Made by a program: the position numbers and the translations under genes. Source: an uncultured Pseudomonas sp. (GTDB taxonomy: Bacteria > Pseudomonadota > Gammaproteobacteria > Pseudomonadales > Pseudomonadaceae). From it: DNA of 13,784 bases. The stretch is taken from the NCBI GenBank assembly GCA_943912755.1, contig CALTWF010000122.1, forward strand, positions 1 through 13,784. Reading direction: 5' to 3'. Each line of letters opens with the position of its first letter. Position 1 is the first letter of the stretch. Positions 1 through 7,156 of this stretch are shown piece after piece. The notes under the pieces were generated by a model. The model ran no database searches and was not told the origin of the DNA. It saw only the letters and a program-made list of their open reading frames with translations.

Positions 1-69
1 CGTGCCATCTACGAAGGCACCCTCGACGTCGCCGAGGCCCAGGCCTTCTGCGACAGCTACCAAGGCTGA
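1..69 (+). CDS. hisA: HisA, C-terminal end (partial)
   Basis: The last 22 residues and TGA stop of a protein that begins before the window. The peptide starts RAIYEGTLDVAEA and ends CDSYQG. The RAIYEGTLD motif is the usual end of HisA, the phosphoribosylformimino-AICAR ribotide isomerase of histidine synthesis. The next gene is hisF, whose ATG lies 10 bp after this stop with its ribosome-binding site overlapping the stop codon. That is the normal hisA-hisF operon order in Pseudomonas. Identification rests on this short tail plus context. Confidence 0.85.
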   Translation, partial: RAIYEGTLDVAEAQAFCDSYQG

Positions 70-79
70 GGAGAACGCC

Positions 80-850
80 ATGGCCCTGGCCAAACGCATC
101 ATCCCTTGCCTGGACGTGGACAACGGCCGGGTCGTCAAGGGCGTCAAGTTCGAGAACATCCGCGATGCCGGCGATCCGGTGGAAATCGCCCGGCGCTACG
201 ACGAGCAGGGTGCCGACGAGATCACTTTCCTCGACATCACTGCCAGCGTCGATGGCCGTGACACCACGCTGCATACCGTCGAGCGCATGGCCAGCCAGGT
301 GTTCATCCCGCTGACCGTGGGTGGTGGCGTGCGTACCGTGCAGGACATCCGCAACCTGCTCAATGCCGGGGCCGACAAGGTCTCGATCAATACTGCGGCG
401 GTGTTCAATCCGGAGTTCGTCGGCGAAGCGGCGGCGCATTTCGGTTCGCAGTGCATCGTCGTTGCCATCGATGCCAAGAAGGTCTCCGGCCCGGGCGAAG
501 CGCCGCGCTGGGAAATCTTCACCCACGGCGGGCGCAAGCCTACCGGGCTGGACGCGGTGGAGTGGGCGAAGAAGATGGAAGGCCTGGGTGCCGGCGAGAT
601 TCTCCTGACCAGCATGGACCAGGACGGCATGAAGAGCGGTTTCGACCTGGGCGTGACCCGGGCGATCAGCGATGCGCTGGGGATTCCAGTGATCGCCTCC
701 GGCGGTGTCGGCAACCTGCAGCACCTGGCTGACGGCATTCTGGAAGGCCACGCCAGCGCTGTGCTGGCGGCGAGTATCTTCCACTTCGGCGAATACACCG
801 TGCCGGAGGCCAAAGCCTATATGGCACAGCGCGGGATCGTCGTTCGCTGA
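80..850 (+). CDS. hisF: Imidazole glycerol phosphate synthase cyclase subunit HisF
   Basis: 256 aa, the usual HisF length. HisF is a (beta/alpha)8 barrel that takes ammonia made by HisH and converts PRFAR to imidazole glycerol phosphate and AICAR, in the cytoplasm. The N-terminus MALAKRIIPCLDVDNGRVVKG carries the catalytic Asp at residue 12, and the second catalytic Asp is residue 131 in VVAIDAKK. Phosphate-binding loops are seen at TVGGGVR (79-85) and ASGGVGN (206-212). I chose the ATG at 80 because a strong TGAGGAG site overlapping the hisA stop lies just upstream and the protein then begins exactly as the family does. An in-frame reading extending to the window edge is not part of the protein. 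Last gene of a his operon. Confidence 0.97.
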   Translation: MALAKRIIPCLDVDNGRVVKGVKFENIRDAGDPVEIARRYDEQGADEITFLDITASVDGRDTTLHTVERMASQVFIPLTVGGGVRTVQDIRNLLNAGADKVSINTAAVFNPEFVGEAAAHFGSQCIVVAIDAKKVSGPGEAPRWEIFTHGGRKPTGLDAVEWAKKMEGLGAGEILLTSMDQDGMKSGFDLGVTRAISDALGIPVIASGGVGNLQHLADGILEGHASAVLAASIFHFGEYTVPEAKAYMAQRGIVVR

Positions 851-863
851 TCTTCAGGGCCTC

Positions 864-934
864 ATCGCTGGCAAGCCAGCTCCCACAGGTACTGCGTGCG
901 CTGCGGACCTTGTGGGAGCTGGCTTGCCAGCGAT
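864..934. repeat. REP doublet, type A (intergenic)
   Basis: Two perfectly complementary 24-bp arms (864-887 and 911-934) flank a 23-bp spacer. Each arm has its own small hairpin, GCTGGC-AA-GCCAGC, next to a GTGG motif that faces the spacer. This is the form of Pseudomonas REP elements, non-autonomous palindromes believed to be spread by RAYT transposases encoded elsewhere. It lies between hisF and the solute-binding gene. The same sequence type recurs at 8423-8474. Confidence 0.9.
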
Positions 935-973
935 AGGGCCATCAGCATCACCCAAAACCTCAGACCCCTCCCG

Positions 974-1702
974 ATGCTGACCAGACTTATCTTCCTCCTC
1001 ACCCTGACCAGCGCCGCCCACGCCAGCGAACCCCTGGTCCTGCTCACCGAAAACTTCCCGCCCTACAACATGTCCAGCGACGGCAAGAGCTTTGCCCGCG
1101 ACACGGAAATCCAGGGTATCGCCGCCGACCTGGTGCGGGAGATGTTCCGCCGCGCCGATATCCCCTGCAGCATGACCCTGCGCTTCCCCTGGACGCGGGT
1201 TTACCAGCAGGCCAAGGACACGCCCAACCACGGCGTCTTCGTGCTTGCCCGCCAGCCCGATCGGGAAGCGCTGTTCAAGTGGGTCGGCCCGCTGGGCCCG
1301 GATGACTGGGTACTGCTGGCGCCGCCCGCCAGCCAGATCAAGCTGGACAGCCTGGAACAGGCCAAGGGCCTGCGCATCGGGGCCTACAAGGGCGATGCCA
1401 TCGCCGAGAGCCTGCAAAGGCAGGGACTGAAGCCGGTGCTGGTGCTGCGCGACCAGGACAATGCGAAGAAGCTGGCCAGCGGCGAAATCGACCTGTGGGC
1501 CACGGGTGACCCGGCGGGCCGCTACCTGGCCCGGCAGATCGGCATGACCGCGTTCAAGACCGTGCTGCGCTTCAACGGCACCGAGTTGTACCTGGCGTTG
1601 AACAAGAGCGTGCCGGACGACGTGGTCGAGCGTTTGCAGCAGGCTCTGGAGCAGATGCGCGAAGACGGCTTCGTCGACGCGACCTTCGCCCGCTACCTGT
1701 AG
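974..1702 (+). CDS. Periplasmic solute-binding protein, family 3-like
   Basis: 242 aa. A signal peptide is clear (MLTRLIFLLTLTSAAHA, cleavage after about residue 17). The mature part resembles family 3 extracellular solute-binding proteins: LVLLTENFPPYN (21-32) at the first strand, IQGIAADLVREMFRR (46-60), and the second lobe KGLRIGAYKGDAIAESL (131-147). No permease or ATPase gene is adjacent, so it may be an orphan receptor or enzyme-like relative rather than part of an ABC transporter; the ligand is unknown. The ATG at 974 is preferred because it gives an intact signal peptide, while starting further upstream would run through the REP repeat. No strong Shine-Dalgarno is visible. The P. aeruginosa region between hisF and the yibQ homologue also has proteins of this type. 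The stop overlaps the opposing deacetylase gene by 10 bp. Confidence 0.85.
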   Translation: MLTRLIFLLTLTSAAHASEPLVLLTENFPPYNMSSDGKSFARDTEIQGIAADLVREMFRRADIPCSMTLRFPWTRVYQQAKDTPNHGVFVLARQPDREALFKWVGPLGPDDWVLLAPPASQIKLDSLEQAKGLRIGAYKGDAIAESLQRQGLKPVLVLRDQDNAKKLASGEIDLWATGDPAGRYLARQIGMTAFKTVLRFNGTELYLALNKSVPDDVVERLQQALEQMREDGFVDATFARYL

Positions 1703-2460
1703 ATCCCGCCCTTGCCGTGGGCGGGCATGGCGCGGTTGCTGCGCTCGCCGATCATCTGGCGCAGGCCGATCAGCTCGACGCCCTGGGCCTTGAGCCGCGG
1801 CAGTTCGCGCTCCAGCACCTCCAGGGTCTGTGGATAAGGGTGCCCGATCACCACCGCAGTGCCCTGCTTGCGTGCCAGCTCCACGGCGATGTGCAGCTGG
1901 CCGGCGATGGCCTCGGTAGTACGCACGTCATCCAGGAACACATCCCGCGATACGCTCGCCAGGCCCAGCGCCTGGGCCTTGGCGGCCGCCACGGTGGCCG
2001 CGCTGGTGCGGCTGTCGACAAAGAACAGGTCGCGTCGTTGCAGTTCGCCCATCAGCCAGGCCATGGCTTGCGGCTGTGCGGTCATGCGGCTGCCCATATG
2101 GTTGTTGACCCCGGCCGCGTAGGGCACCTTGGCCAGCGCGGCGTTGAGGCGCTGCTCAAGCTCCGGCAGCGGCGTGCCCGGATGCCAGGCATAGGGGCCG
2201 GTGGCCGGGTCCATGGGCATGTGCAGGATCACCGTGCGCCCGGCCTTGTGTGCCTGGCGGGCGAAGTCGGTGGCGTGGGGCGTGTCCGGCATGATCGCCA
2301 TGGTCACCGGGCCGGGCAGGGCGAGGGTGCGTGAATCCCGGGCCGGGCTCTGGCCGAGGTCGTCGATGATCAGGCTGAGGTAGGCCCTTGGCTGCTGGGC
2401 CGGCGCCGCGTGGGCGGTGCCGGCCAGCAGGCAGAGCAGGGCAATGCAGAGCGCGCGCAT
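1693..2460 (-). CDS. yibQ: Divergent polysaccharide deacetylase, YibQ family
   Basis: 255 aa, exported: signal peptide MRALCIALLCLLAGTAHA. The rest is the divergent polysaccharide deacetylase fold (YibQ/DUF610). Visible motifs are LIIDDLG (30-36, paired Asp 33/34), LHMPMDP (79-85), GVNNHMGSRMT (117-127), FVDSRTS (147-153) and VIGHPYP (204-210), which match the metal and active-site strands of NodB-like enzymes. The true substrate is not established; a cell-wall or periplasmic glycan is inferred. The ATG at 2460 overlaps the ctpA TGA by one base, suggesting translational coupling; a GTG one codon earlier is also possible. Last gene of the envC-ctpA-yibQ set, and its 3' end overlaps the converging solute-binding gene. 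Confidence 0.88.
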   Translation of the reverse strand: MRALCIALLCLLAGTAHAAPAQQPRAYLSLIIDDLGQSPARDSRTLALPGPVTMAIMPDTPHATDFARQAHKAGRTVILHMPMDPATGPYAWHPGTPLPELEQRLNAALAKVPYAAGVNNHMGSRMTAQPQAMAWLMGELQRRDLFFVDSRTSAATVAAAKAQALGLASVSRDVFLDDVRTTEAIAGQLHIAVELARKQGTAVVIGHPYPQTLEVLERELPRLKAQGVELIGLRQMIGERSNRAMPAHGKGGIYR

Positions 2461-3794
2461 CACTTGTCGCGGGTGATGCTCAGTCCCTTGAGCAGGCTGA
2501 GGGCCTGGGCCAGCTGGTAGTCGTCATCCTGCGGACGCGCCTTCTTGCTGGCCGGGCTTTGCGACTTGCTGCTGGACGGCCGGTCGGCGCCGCCGTTGCC
2601 GTTGCCGAGGTGGCCCTGCAGGTCGGCTTCCTTGAAGTTCTCGGTGTCCTGCTCGCTGGTGACCTTGGCCTGGCGCACCTCGATGTCCGGGACGATGCCC
2701 TGGGCCTGGATCGAACGGCCGTTGGGGGTGTAGTACAGCGCGGTGGTGATCTTCAGCGCGCGGTCGTTGTTCAGCGGCAGCACGGTTTGCACGGAACCCT
2801 TGCCGAAGCTGTCGGTGCCCATCAGCACGCCGCGTTTCTGGTCCTGCAGGGCGCCGGCGACGATCTCCGAGGCCGAGGCGCTGCCGCCGTTGATCAGCAC
2901 CACCAGCGGTACGCCTTCGCTGGCGTCGGCCGGGTCGGCAGAGAAACGCAGCTCGGAGTTGGCGATGCGGCCCTTGGTGTAGACGATCAGGCCCTTGGTC
3001 AGGAAGTGGTCGGCCACTTCCACTGCCGACTGCAATACGCCGCCGGGGTTGTTGCGCAGGTCGAGGACCAGGCCGCGCAGCTTGCCGTTGTTGTCCTTGC
3101 GCATTTTCGCCAGGGCCTTGCCGACTTCCTCGCCGGTCTTGACCTGGAACTGGGTGATGCGGATGTAGCCATAGCCGGACTCGAGCAGCTGGCTCTTCAC
3201 GCTCTTCACCTGGATCACCGCGCGGGCCAGGGTCACGTCGAACGGCGTGCCGCCGTCGCGGACCAGGGTCAGGGTGATCTTCTCGCCGATCTTGCCGCGC
3301 ATCTTGTCCACGGCTTCGGTCATGGTCTGGCCGCGGGTCGGCTGGCCGTTGATCTTGACGATCAGGTCGCCGGCCTCGATGCCGGCACGGGAGGCCGGGG
3401 TATCGTCGATCGGCGAGACCACCTTGACGAAGCCGTCTTCCTGGCCGACTTCGATGCCGAGGCCGCCGAATTCGCCGCTGGTGCTTTCCTGCAGCTCCTG
3501 GAAGTCTTCCGGGCCGAGGTAGGCGGAGTGCGGATCGAGGTTGCTGAGCATGCCCTTGATGGCGTTTTCCAGCAGGGTCTTGTCATCGACCGGCTCGACA
3601 TAGGCGGCTTTCACCCTGTCCAGCACTTCGGCGAAGGTGCGCAGCTCGTCCAGCGGCAGCGGTGCCTTGGCGGTAACCGTCGTCGGTGCCAGCGCCGGCG
3701 CCGGTTTGGCGGGCTCGGCAGCGAAGGCCAGTGACGCGCCGCTGACCAGTGCGACGGCCAGGGCCAGCGAGGTAAGGCGAGGCGAATGCAGCAT
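2460..3794 (-). CDS. ctpA: Carboxy-terminal processing peptidase CtpA (S41)
   Basis: 444 aa with a signal peptide (MLHSPRLTSLALAVALVSGA..., cleavage near AFA-AEP, residue 26). A PDZ domain follows at roughly 105-190 (GGLGIEVG, then SPIDDTPASRAGIEAGDLIVKING). The S41 protease core is at 200-375, with catalytic Ser307 in GGSASASE, Lys332 in SFGKGS and Gln336. The 25- and 4-residue spacings match the Ser/Lys/Gln triad of this family. In P. aeruginosa, CtpA is a periplasmic protease that works with the lipoprotein LbcA and degrades peptidoglycan cross-link hydrolases. Its position between envC and yibQ fits a cell-wall role. The ATG at 3794 gives the signal peptide and is preceded by AGGAG (3805-3809); starting 12 codons earlier would spoil the signal peptide. 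The tail (about 395-425) is low-complexity Ser/Lys/Asp. Confidence 0.95.
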   Translation of the reverse strand: MLHSPRLTSLALAVALVSGASLAFAAEPAKPAPALAPTTVTAKAPLPLDELRTFAEVLDRVKAAYVEPVDDKTLLENAIKGMLSNLDPHSAYLGPEDFQELQESTSGEFGGLGIEVGQEDGFVKVVSPIDDTPASRAGIEAGDLIVKINGQPTRGQTMTEAVDKMRGKIGEKITLTLVRDGGTPFDVTLARAVIQVKSVKSQLLESGYGYIRITQFQVKTGEEVGKALAKMRKDNNGKLRGLVLDLRNNPGGVLQSAVEVADHFLTKGLIVYTKGRIANSELRFSADPADASEGVPLVVLINGGSASASEIVAGALQDQKRGVLMGTDSFGKGSVQTVLPLNNDRALKITTALYYTPNGRSIQAQGIVPDIEVRQAKVTSEQDTENFKEADLQGHLGNGNGGADRPSSSKSQSPASKKARPQDDDYQLAQALSLLKGLSITRDK

Positions 3795-3837
3795 GTCGAA
3801 CGAACTCCTGATCCTGTGTGAGCTCCGCAAGGAGCCT

Positions 3838-3857
3838 CGCGCCAGGCGGCTGGCGCG
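3838..3857. other. Perfect hairpin between envC and ctpA
   Basis: An 8-bp perfect stem (3838-3845 with 3850-3857) and a 4-nt loop lie in the 81-bp gap between envC and ctpA. A smaller 5-bp stem (GCTCC/GGAGC) sits just to its left near 3822-3835. On the transcribed (minus) strand the run of six T comes before the hairpin, not after it, so it does not look like an intrinsic terminator. It could slow RNA decay or adjust ctpA expression relative to envC. Confidence 0.6.
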
Positions 3858-3875
3858 TGAAAAAAGGGCTGAAAC

Positions 3876-5183
3876 CTATCCCTGGCCGCGGCACCACTGT
3901 GTCGGGTCGCTAGGCTGACCCTGCTGGCGGATGGCGAAGTACAACGCCGGGGTGCTCTGGCCGCCGCTGTTGCCAACGGTGGAGATTGCCTCGCCGGCCT
4001 TGACGATATCGCCAGCGCCCTTGAGCAGGGTCTGGTTATGACCGTAGAGGCTGAGGTAACCGTTACCATGGTCGAGAATGACCAGAAGTCCAGCCCCGCG
4101 CAACCAGTCGGCGAACACCACGCGTCCGCCGTGTACCGCGTGAACCTGGCTGCCGGCCGAGGCGCTGATCATCACCCCGTCCCACTTGGCCCGGGCATCG
4201 TCCCCGCGGCTTTCGCCGAAGCGTGCCAACAATCGACCATTGACCGGCCACGGAAGTTTGCCCCGCGCCGCAGAAAATACCCCGCCGTACACCGCGCCGT
4301 CGCTGGAGACCAGCGGGCCCGGGGTGCGCAGCGGCTTTTTCGGCTCGTCATCATTCTGGCTATTGCGCGATTCGCGGGCGGCAATGGCGGCCTCGCGCTG
4401 GCGCTTTTGCTCGGCTTGCGCCTCGGCCAGTGCGCGCTGGCGCGCTTCCTCGGCCTCGCGGGCCTGGCGGGCGAGGGTTTCCTCGATGGTCTTGAGCACC
4501 TTGCCCAGCTCGGCCTGCTCCTGTTCACGGGCGGCGAGCTTCTGGTCGTTGGTCTTCAGGTTGCTGTTGAGCTTGGCGAGGATTTCCTGGCGCTCGGCGC
4601 GGGTCTTCTCCAGTTCCTGGCGCTGGGCGTCGAGGGTACCTTGCTGGACCAGAAGCTGGGCCTGCTGCTGGGCGATGTCCTTTTCGACGTTGGCCAACTG
4701 GCGCAGGGTTTCGTTGAAGCTGCGCAACTGCTCAAGGCGGGCCTTGCTCAGGTAGTCGTAGTAGGTCAGGGTGCGGGCGAATTTTTCCGGATTCTGCTGG
4801 TTGAGCAGGAGCTTGAGGTATTCCTCGCGGCCGTTGTTCTGGTAGGCGGAACGGGCCTGGATGGCGATCAGGCGTTGCTGTTCGGTGCGGGCGGACTGGA
4901 GTTTCTTCTTTTCAGTGTCGAGGCGCTCCAGTTCGCCCTCGCTCTTTTTTAGTTCTTTCTGTAGCTCCTCTACCTGCTTCTCCAGCTTGCCGATGTCGGT
5001 TTCGGTGCCGCGCAGGTCTTTCTGCACGCCGGATTTCTCTTCCTGCAGCGCCCCGAGCTTTTTCTTCAGCTCGGCGATGTCCTGGCGCGTGGCGTCCAGT
5101 TGCTGCTGGGTTTGCGCGCGCTCGTCGGCGAAGGCCGGGCCGAGCAGGCAGGTCAGGGCTAGGAGGATCAGGGCGCGAAGCAT
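3876..5183 (-). CDS. envC: Murein hydrolase activator EnvC
   Basis: 435 aa, exported: signal peptide MLRALILLALTCLLGPAFA. A long coiled coil rich in Gln, Glu, Lys and Arg covers about residues 22-270, with a break around 105-150. A low-complexity linker follows, then a C-terminal LytM (M23-like) domain at about 310-432. The LytM metal site is degenerate: the usual HxGxD is WDGVM (334-338) and the usual HLHFE is ALYFA (413-417), while one His (382, in YGHN) remains. This is the pattern of EnvC, which does not cut peptidoglycan but activates amidases (AmiA/AmiB in E. coli) at the septum. The ATG at 5183 gives the signal peptide. E. coli also places envC after gpmM and before yibQ. Confidence 0.93.
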   Translation of the reverse strand: MLRALILLALTCLLGPAFADERAQTQQQLDATRQDIAELKKKLGALQEEKSGVQKDLRGTETDIGKLEKQVEELQKELKKSEGELERLDTEKKKLQSARTEQQRLIAIQARSAYQNNGREEYLKLLLNQQNPEKFARTLTYYDYLSKARLEQLRSFNETLRQLANVEKDIAQQQAQLLVQQGTLDAQRQELEKTRAERQEILAKLNSNLKTNDQKLAAREQEQAELGKVLKTIEETLARQAREAEEARQRALAEAQAEQKRQREAAIAARESRNSQNDDEPKKPLRTPGPLVSSDGAVYGGVFSAARGKLPWPVNGRLLARFGESRGDDARAKWDGVMISASAGSQVHAVHGGRVVFADWLRGAGLLVILDHGNGYLSLYGHNQTLLKGAGDIVKAGEAISTVGNSGGQSTPALYFAIRQQGQPSDPTQWCRGQG

Positions 5184-5238
5184 GGAATGGCGATAACCAG
5201 GGGATGGAGACCGGCCTAGTATGCCCGCCGCTGGCGCC

Positions 5239-5260
5239 AAAAAAAACGCCCCGATGGGGC
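5239..5260 (-). terminator. Rho-independent terminator after gpmI
   Basis: On the minus strand a 5-bp stem GCCCC/GGGGC with a 3-nt loop is followed directly by G and eight T. It lies about 145 bp beyond the gpmI stop and 55 bp before the envC start, so gpmI and envC are probably mostly separate transcription units. Confidence 0.8.
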
Positions 5261-5300
5261 ATTGGTCTGGAACAAGGGCCTATTGGGCGACGCGGACCCT

Positions 5301-5370
5301 GTAGGAGCGGGTTCACCCGCGATTGCAATGGTGAATCCACTGACGCAATCGCGGGTGAACCCGCTCCCAC
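5301..5370. repeat. REP doublet, type B (intergenic)
   Basis: Two complementary 23-bp arms (5304-5326 and 5345-5367) flank an 18-bp spacer. Each arm contains the hairpin GCGGG-TTCA-CCCGC. The GTRG motif is at the outer ends: GTAG at 5301-5304 and, on the other strand, GTGG at the right end. This is a REPIN-like arrangement of a different sequence type from the two other doublets in the window. It lies between the gpmI stop and the gpmI terminator. Confidence 0.88.
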
Positions 5371-5406
5371 AAGTCTGCGCTGGTCAACGAGTCCAGCGTC
5401 GGGAAA

Positions 5407-6942
5407 TCAGGCTTTGACCAGAATCGAAGTACCGGTCATTTCCGCCGGAATCTCCATGCCCATCAGGGTCAGCATGGTCGGCGCCACGTCCGCCAGCACG
5501 CCGCCTTCGCGGACCTTGAGGTCGCGCTTGCCGTAATAGATGAAAGGCACCGGCTCGGTGGTGTGGGCGGTGTGCGCCTGGCCGGTGGATTCGTCCTCCA
5601 TCTGCTCGACGTTGCCGTGGTCGGCGGTGATCAGGGCTTCGCCACCGACCTTGTCCAGCGCTTCGGTGATGCGCCCGACGCAGGCGTCCAGGGCTTCCAC
5701 GGCCTTGACTGCGGCGGAGAACACGCCGGTGTGGCCGACCATGTCGCCGTTGGCGTAGTTGACCACGATCACGTCGTAGCGCTGCTGCTCGATGGCCTCG
5801 ACGATACGGTCGGTGACTTCAGGCGCGCTCATTTCCGGTTGCAGGTCATAGGTGGCGACCTTCGGCGACGGGATCAGGATGCGCTCTTCGCCTTCGAACG
5901 GCTCTTCGCGTCCGCCCGAGAAGAAGAAGGTGACGTGGGCGTATTTCTCGGTCTCGGCGATGCGCAGTTGGGTCTTGCCGTTGTTGGCCAGGTATTCGCC
6001 AAGCACGTTGTGCAGGCTGGCCGGGGCGAAGGCGGCCGGGGCCGGGATCTTTGCCGAGTACTGGGTCAGGCCGATGTAGGCCGCCAGTTTCGGCAGGCGG
6101 GCGCGGGGGAATTCGTTGAAGTCCGCTTCGACGAACACGCGGGAGATCTCACGGGCGCGGTCGGCGCGGAAGTTCATGAAGATCACGGCGTCGCCGTCCT
6201 CGACCTTGACCGCTTCGCCAATCCGGGTGGCCTTGACGAACTCGTCGCTCTCGTCACGGGCGTAGGCGGCTTCGAGGCCGGCCAGGGCGCTGTCGGCGCT
6301 GTAGTCGGCAACGCTGTCGACGATCAGGTTGTAGGCAGCGCTGACGCGGTCCCAGCGGTTGTCGCGGTCCATCGCGTAGTAGCGGCCGATCAGGCTGGCG
6401 ATGCGGCCCTTGCCTAGCCTGGCGAAAGTGGCATCGAGCAGTTCGATGGACGATTGCGCGCTGCGCGGCGGGGTGTCGCGGCCGTCGAGGAAGGCGTGCA
6501 GGTAGATGCGCTCGGCACCGCGCTGCGCGGCCAGTTCGGCCATGGCGACCAGGTGGTCCTGGTGGCTGTGCACGCCGCCGTCGGAGAGCAGGCCGAGGAT
6601 ATGCACGGCCTTGCCAGTGCCCGCAGCCTTGTCCACCGCGCCGGTGAGAACCGGATTGGTGAAGAACTCGCCGTCGCGGATGGCCTTGGTCACCCGGGTG
6701 AAGTCCTGGTACACGACCCGGCCGGCGCCGAGGTTCATGTGGCCGACTTCGGAGTTGCCCATCTGCCCGTCGGGCAGCCCGACATCCATGCCGGAGCCGG
6801 AGATCAAGCCGTGCGGCTGGGTGGCACGCAGGCGATCGTAGACCGGTGTGTTGGCGGCAAAGATGGCGTTGTACTCGGGGCTTTCGCTGTGACCGAAACC
6901 ATCCAGGATGATCAGGACCAAAGGCTTGGGCGTGCTCGTCAT
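5407..6942 (-). CDS. gpmI: 2,3-bisphosphoglycerate-independent phosphoglycerate mutase
   Basis: 511 aa, close to the roughly 514 aa of E. coli GpmM. It interconverts 3- and 2-phosphoglycerate in glycolysis and gluconeogenesis, using two manganese ions and no bisphosphoglycerate. Signature residues are present: Asp14 in IILDGFG, the phosphoserine nucleophile Ser64 in MGNSEVGH, and metal ligands Asp400 and His404 (NGDMVGH), Asp441 and His442 (ITADHGN) and His460 (AHTTEPVPF). The substrate-binding segment HSHQDH (125-130) is also seen. The ATG at 6942 was chosen over the TTG one codon upstream because it matches the family start. Divergent from the yibN-grxC-secB operon, with its own candidate promoter. 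Confidence 0.97.
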   Translation of the reverse strand: MTSTPKPLVLIILDGFGHSESPEYNAIFAANTPVYDRLRATQPHGLISGSGMDVGLPDGQMGNSEVGHMNLGAGRVVYQDFTRVTKAIRDGEFFTNPVLTGAVDKAAGTGKAVHILGLLSDGGVHSHQDHLVAMAELAAQRGAERIYLHAFLDGRDTPPRSAQSSIELLDATFARLGKGRIASLIGRYYAMDRDNRWDRVSAAYNLIVDSVADYSADSALAGLEAAYARDESDEFVKATRIGEAVKVEDGDAVIFMNFRADRAREISRVFVEADFNEFPRARLPKLAAYIGLTQYSAKIPAPAAFAPASLHNVLGEYLANNGKTQLRIAETEKYAHVTFFFSGGREEPFEGEERILIPSPKVATYDLQPEMSAPEVTDRIVEAIEQQRYDVIVVNYANGDMVGHTGVFSAAVKAVEALDACVGRITEALDKVGGEALITADHGNVEQMEDESTGQAHTAHTTEPVPFIYYGKRDLKVREGGVLADVAPTMLTLMGMEIPAEMTGTSILVKA

Positions 6943-6979
6943 CAAAATCTACTCACGGTTGTAGATGAGAAAGGTGCGC

Positions 6980-7009
6980 ATTTTAGGGCAAATTGGCCAG
7001 CCTTGACGA
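6980..7009 (-). promoter_or_regulatory. Candidate sigma-70 promoter of gpmI
   Basis: On the minus strand, TAAAAT (6985-6980) resembles a -10 box. TCGTCA (7009-7004), 18 bp upstream, is a partial -35 match. Transcription would start about 30 nt before the gpmI ATG. This is a pattern match only. Confidence 0.45.
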
Positions 7010-7094
7010 ATTTCGCGTCCCTCGCCCGGCGCCTGTCCCGACAGGCTGTAGCGCGACGATGAGAATTGCTGTCGTTTACCCCATGCGGCAGGCT

Positions 7095-7122
7095 TTGGCG
7101 GCCCATTGCTGCTGTGTATACT
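7095..7122 (+). promoter_or_regulatory. Candidate sigma-70 promoter of yibN-grxC-secB
   Basis: TATACT (7117-7122) is a good -10 box, with TTGGCG (7095-7100) as a partial -35 at 16 bp spacing. The start site would fall about 28 nt before the yibN ATG. It sits in the 214-bp divergent gap shared with gpmI. Confidence 0.5.
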
Positions 7123-7156
7123 GGCCGCCATTTTTAATGACCTGGAACACCCTCCG

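Noticed and set aside
896..973. Upstream extension of the solute-binding protein
   Set aside because: It would begin inside the REP doublet and place 26 non-family residues before a perfect signal peptide.
2388..3734. 448-codon open frame on the plus strand opposite ctpA and yibQ
   Set aside because: It is antisense to two genes with full domain and active-site evidence. Its translation is repetitive Ala/Gly/Leu/Val/Asp text typical of the mirror frame of a GC-rich gene.
3838..3870. Hairpin plus A/T run between envC and ctpA as a terminator
   Set aside because: In the direction of transcription the T-run precedes the hairpin, the wrong order for an intrinsic terminator.
4038..4952. 304-codon hydrophobic-looking frame opposite envC
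   Set aside because: The apparent hydrophobicity (Leu/Ala/Gly-rich) is what the complement of a Gln/Glu/Lys coiled coil gives; it is not a real membrane protein.
5563..6417. 284-codon frame on the plus strand opposite gpmI
   Set aside because: Mirror frame of a fully conserved enzyme gene.
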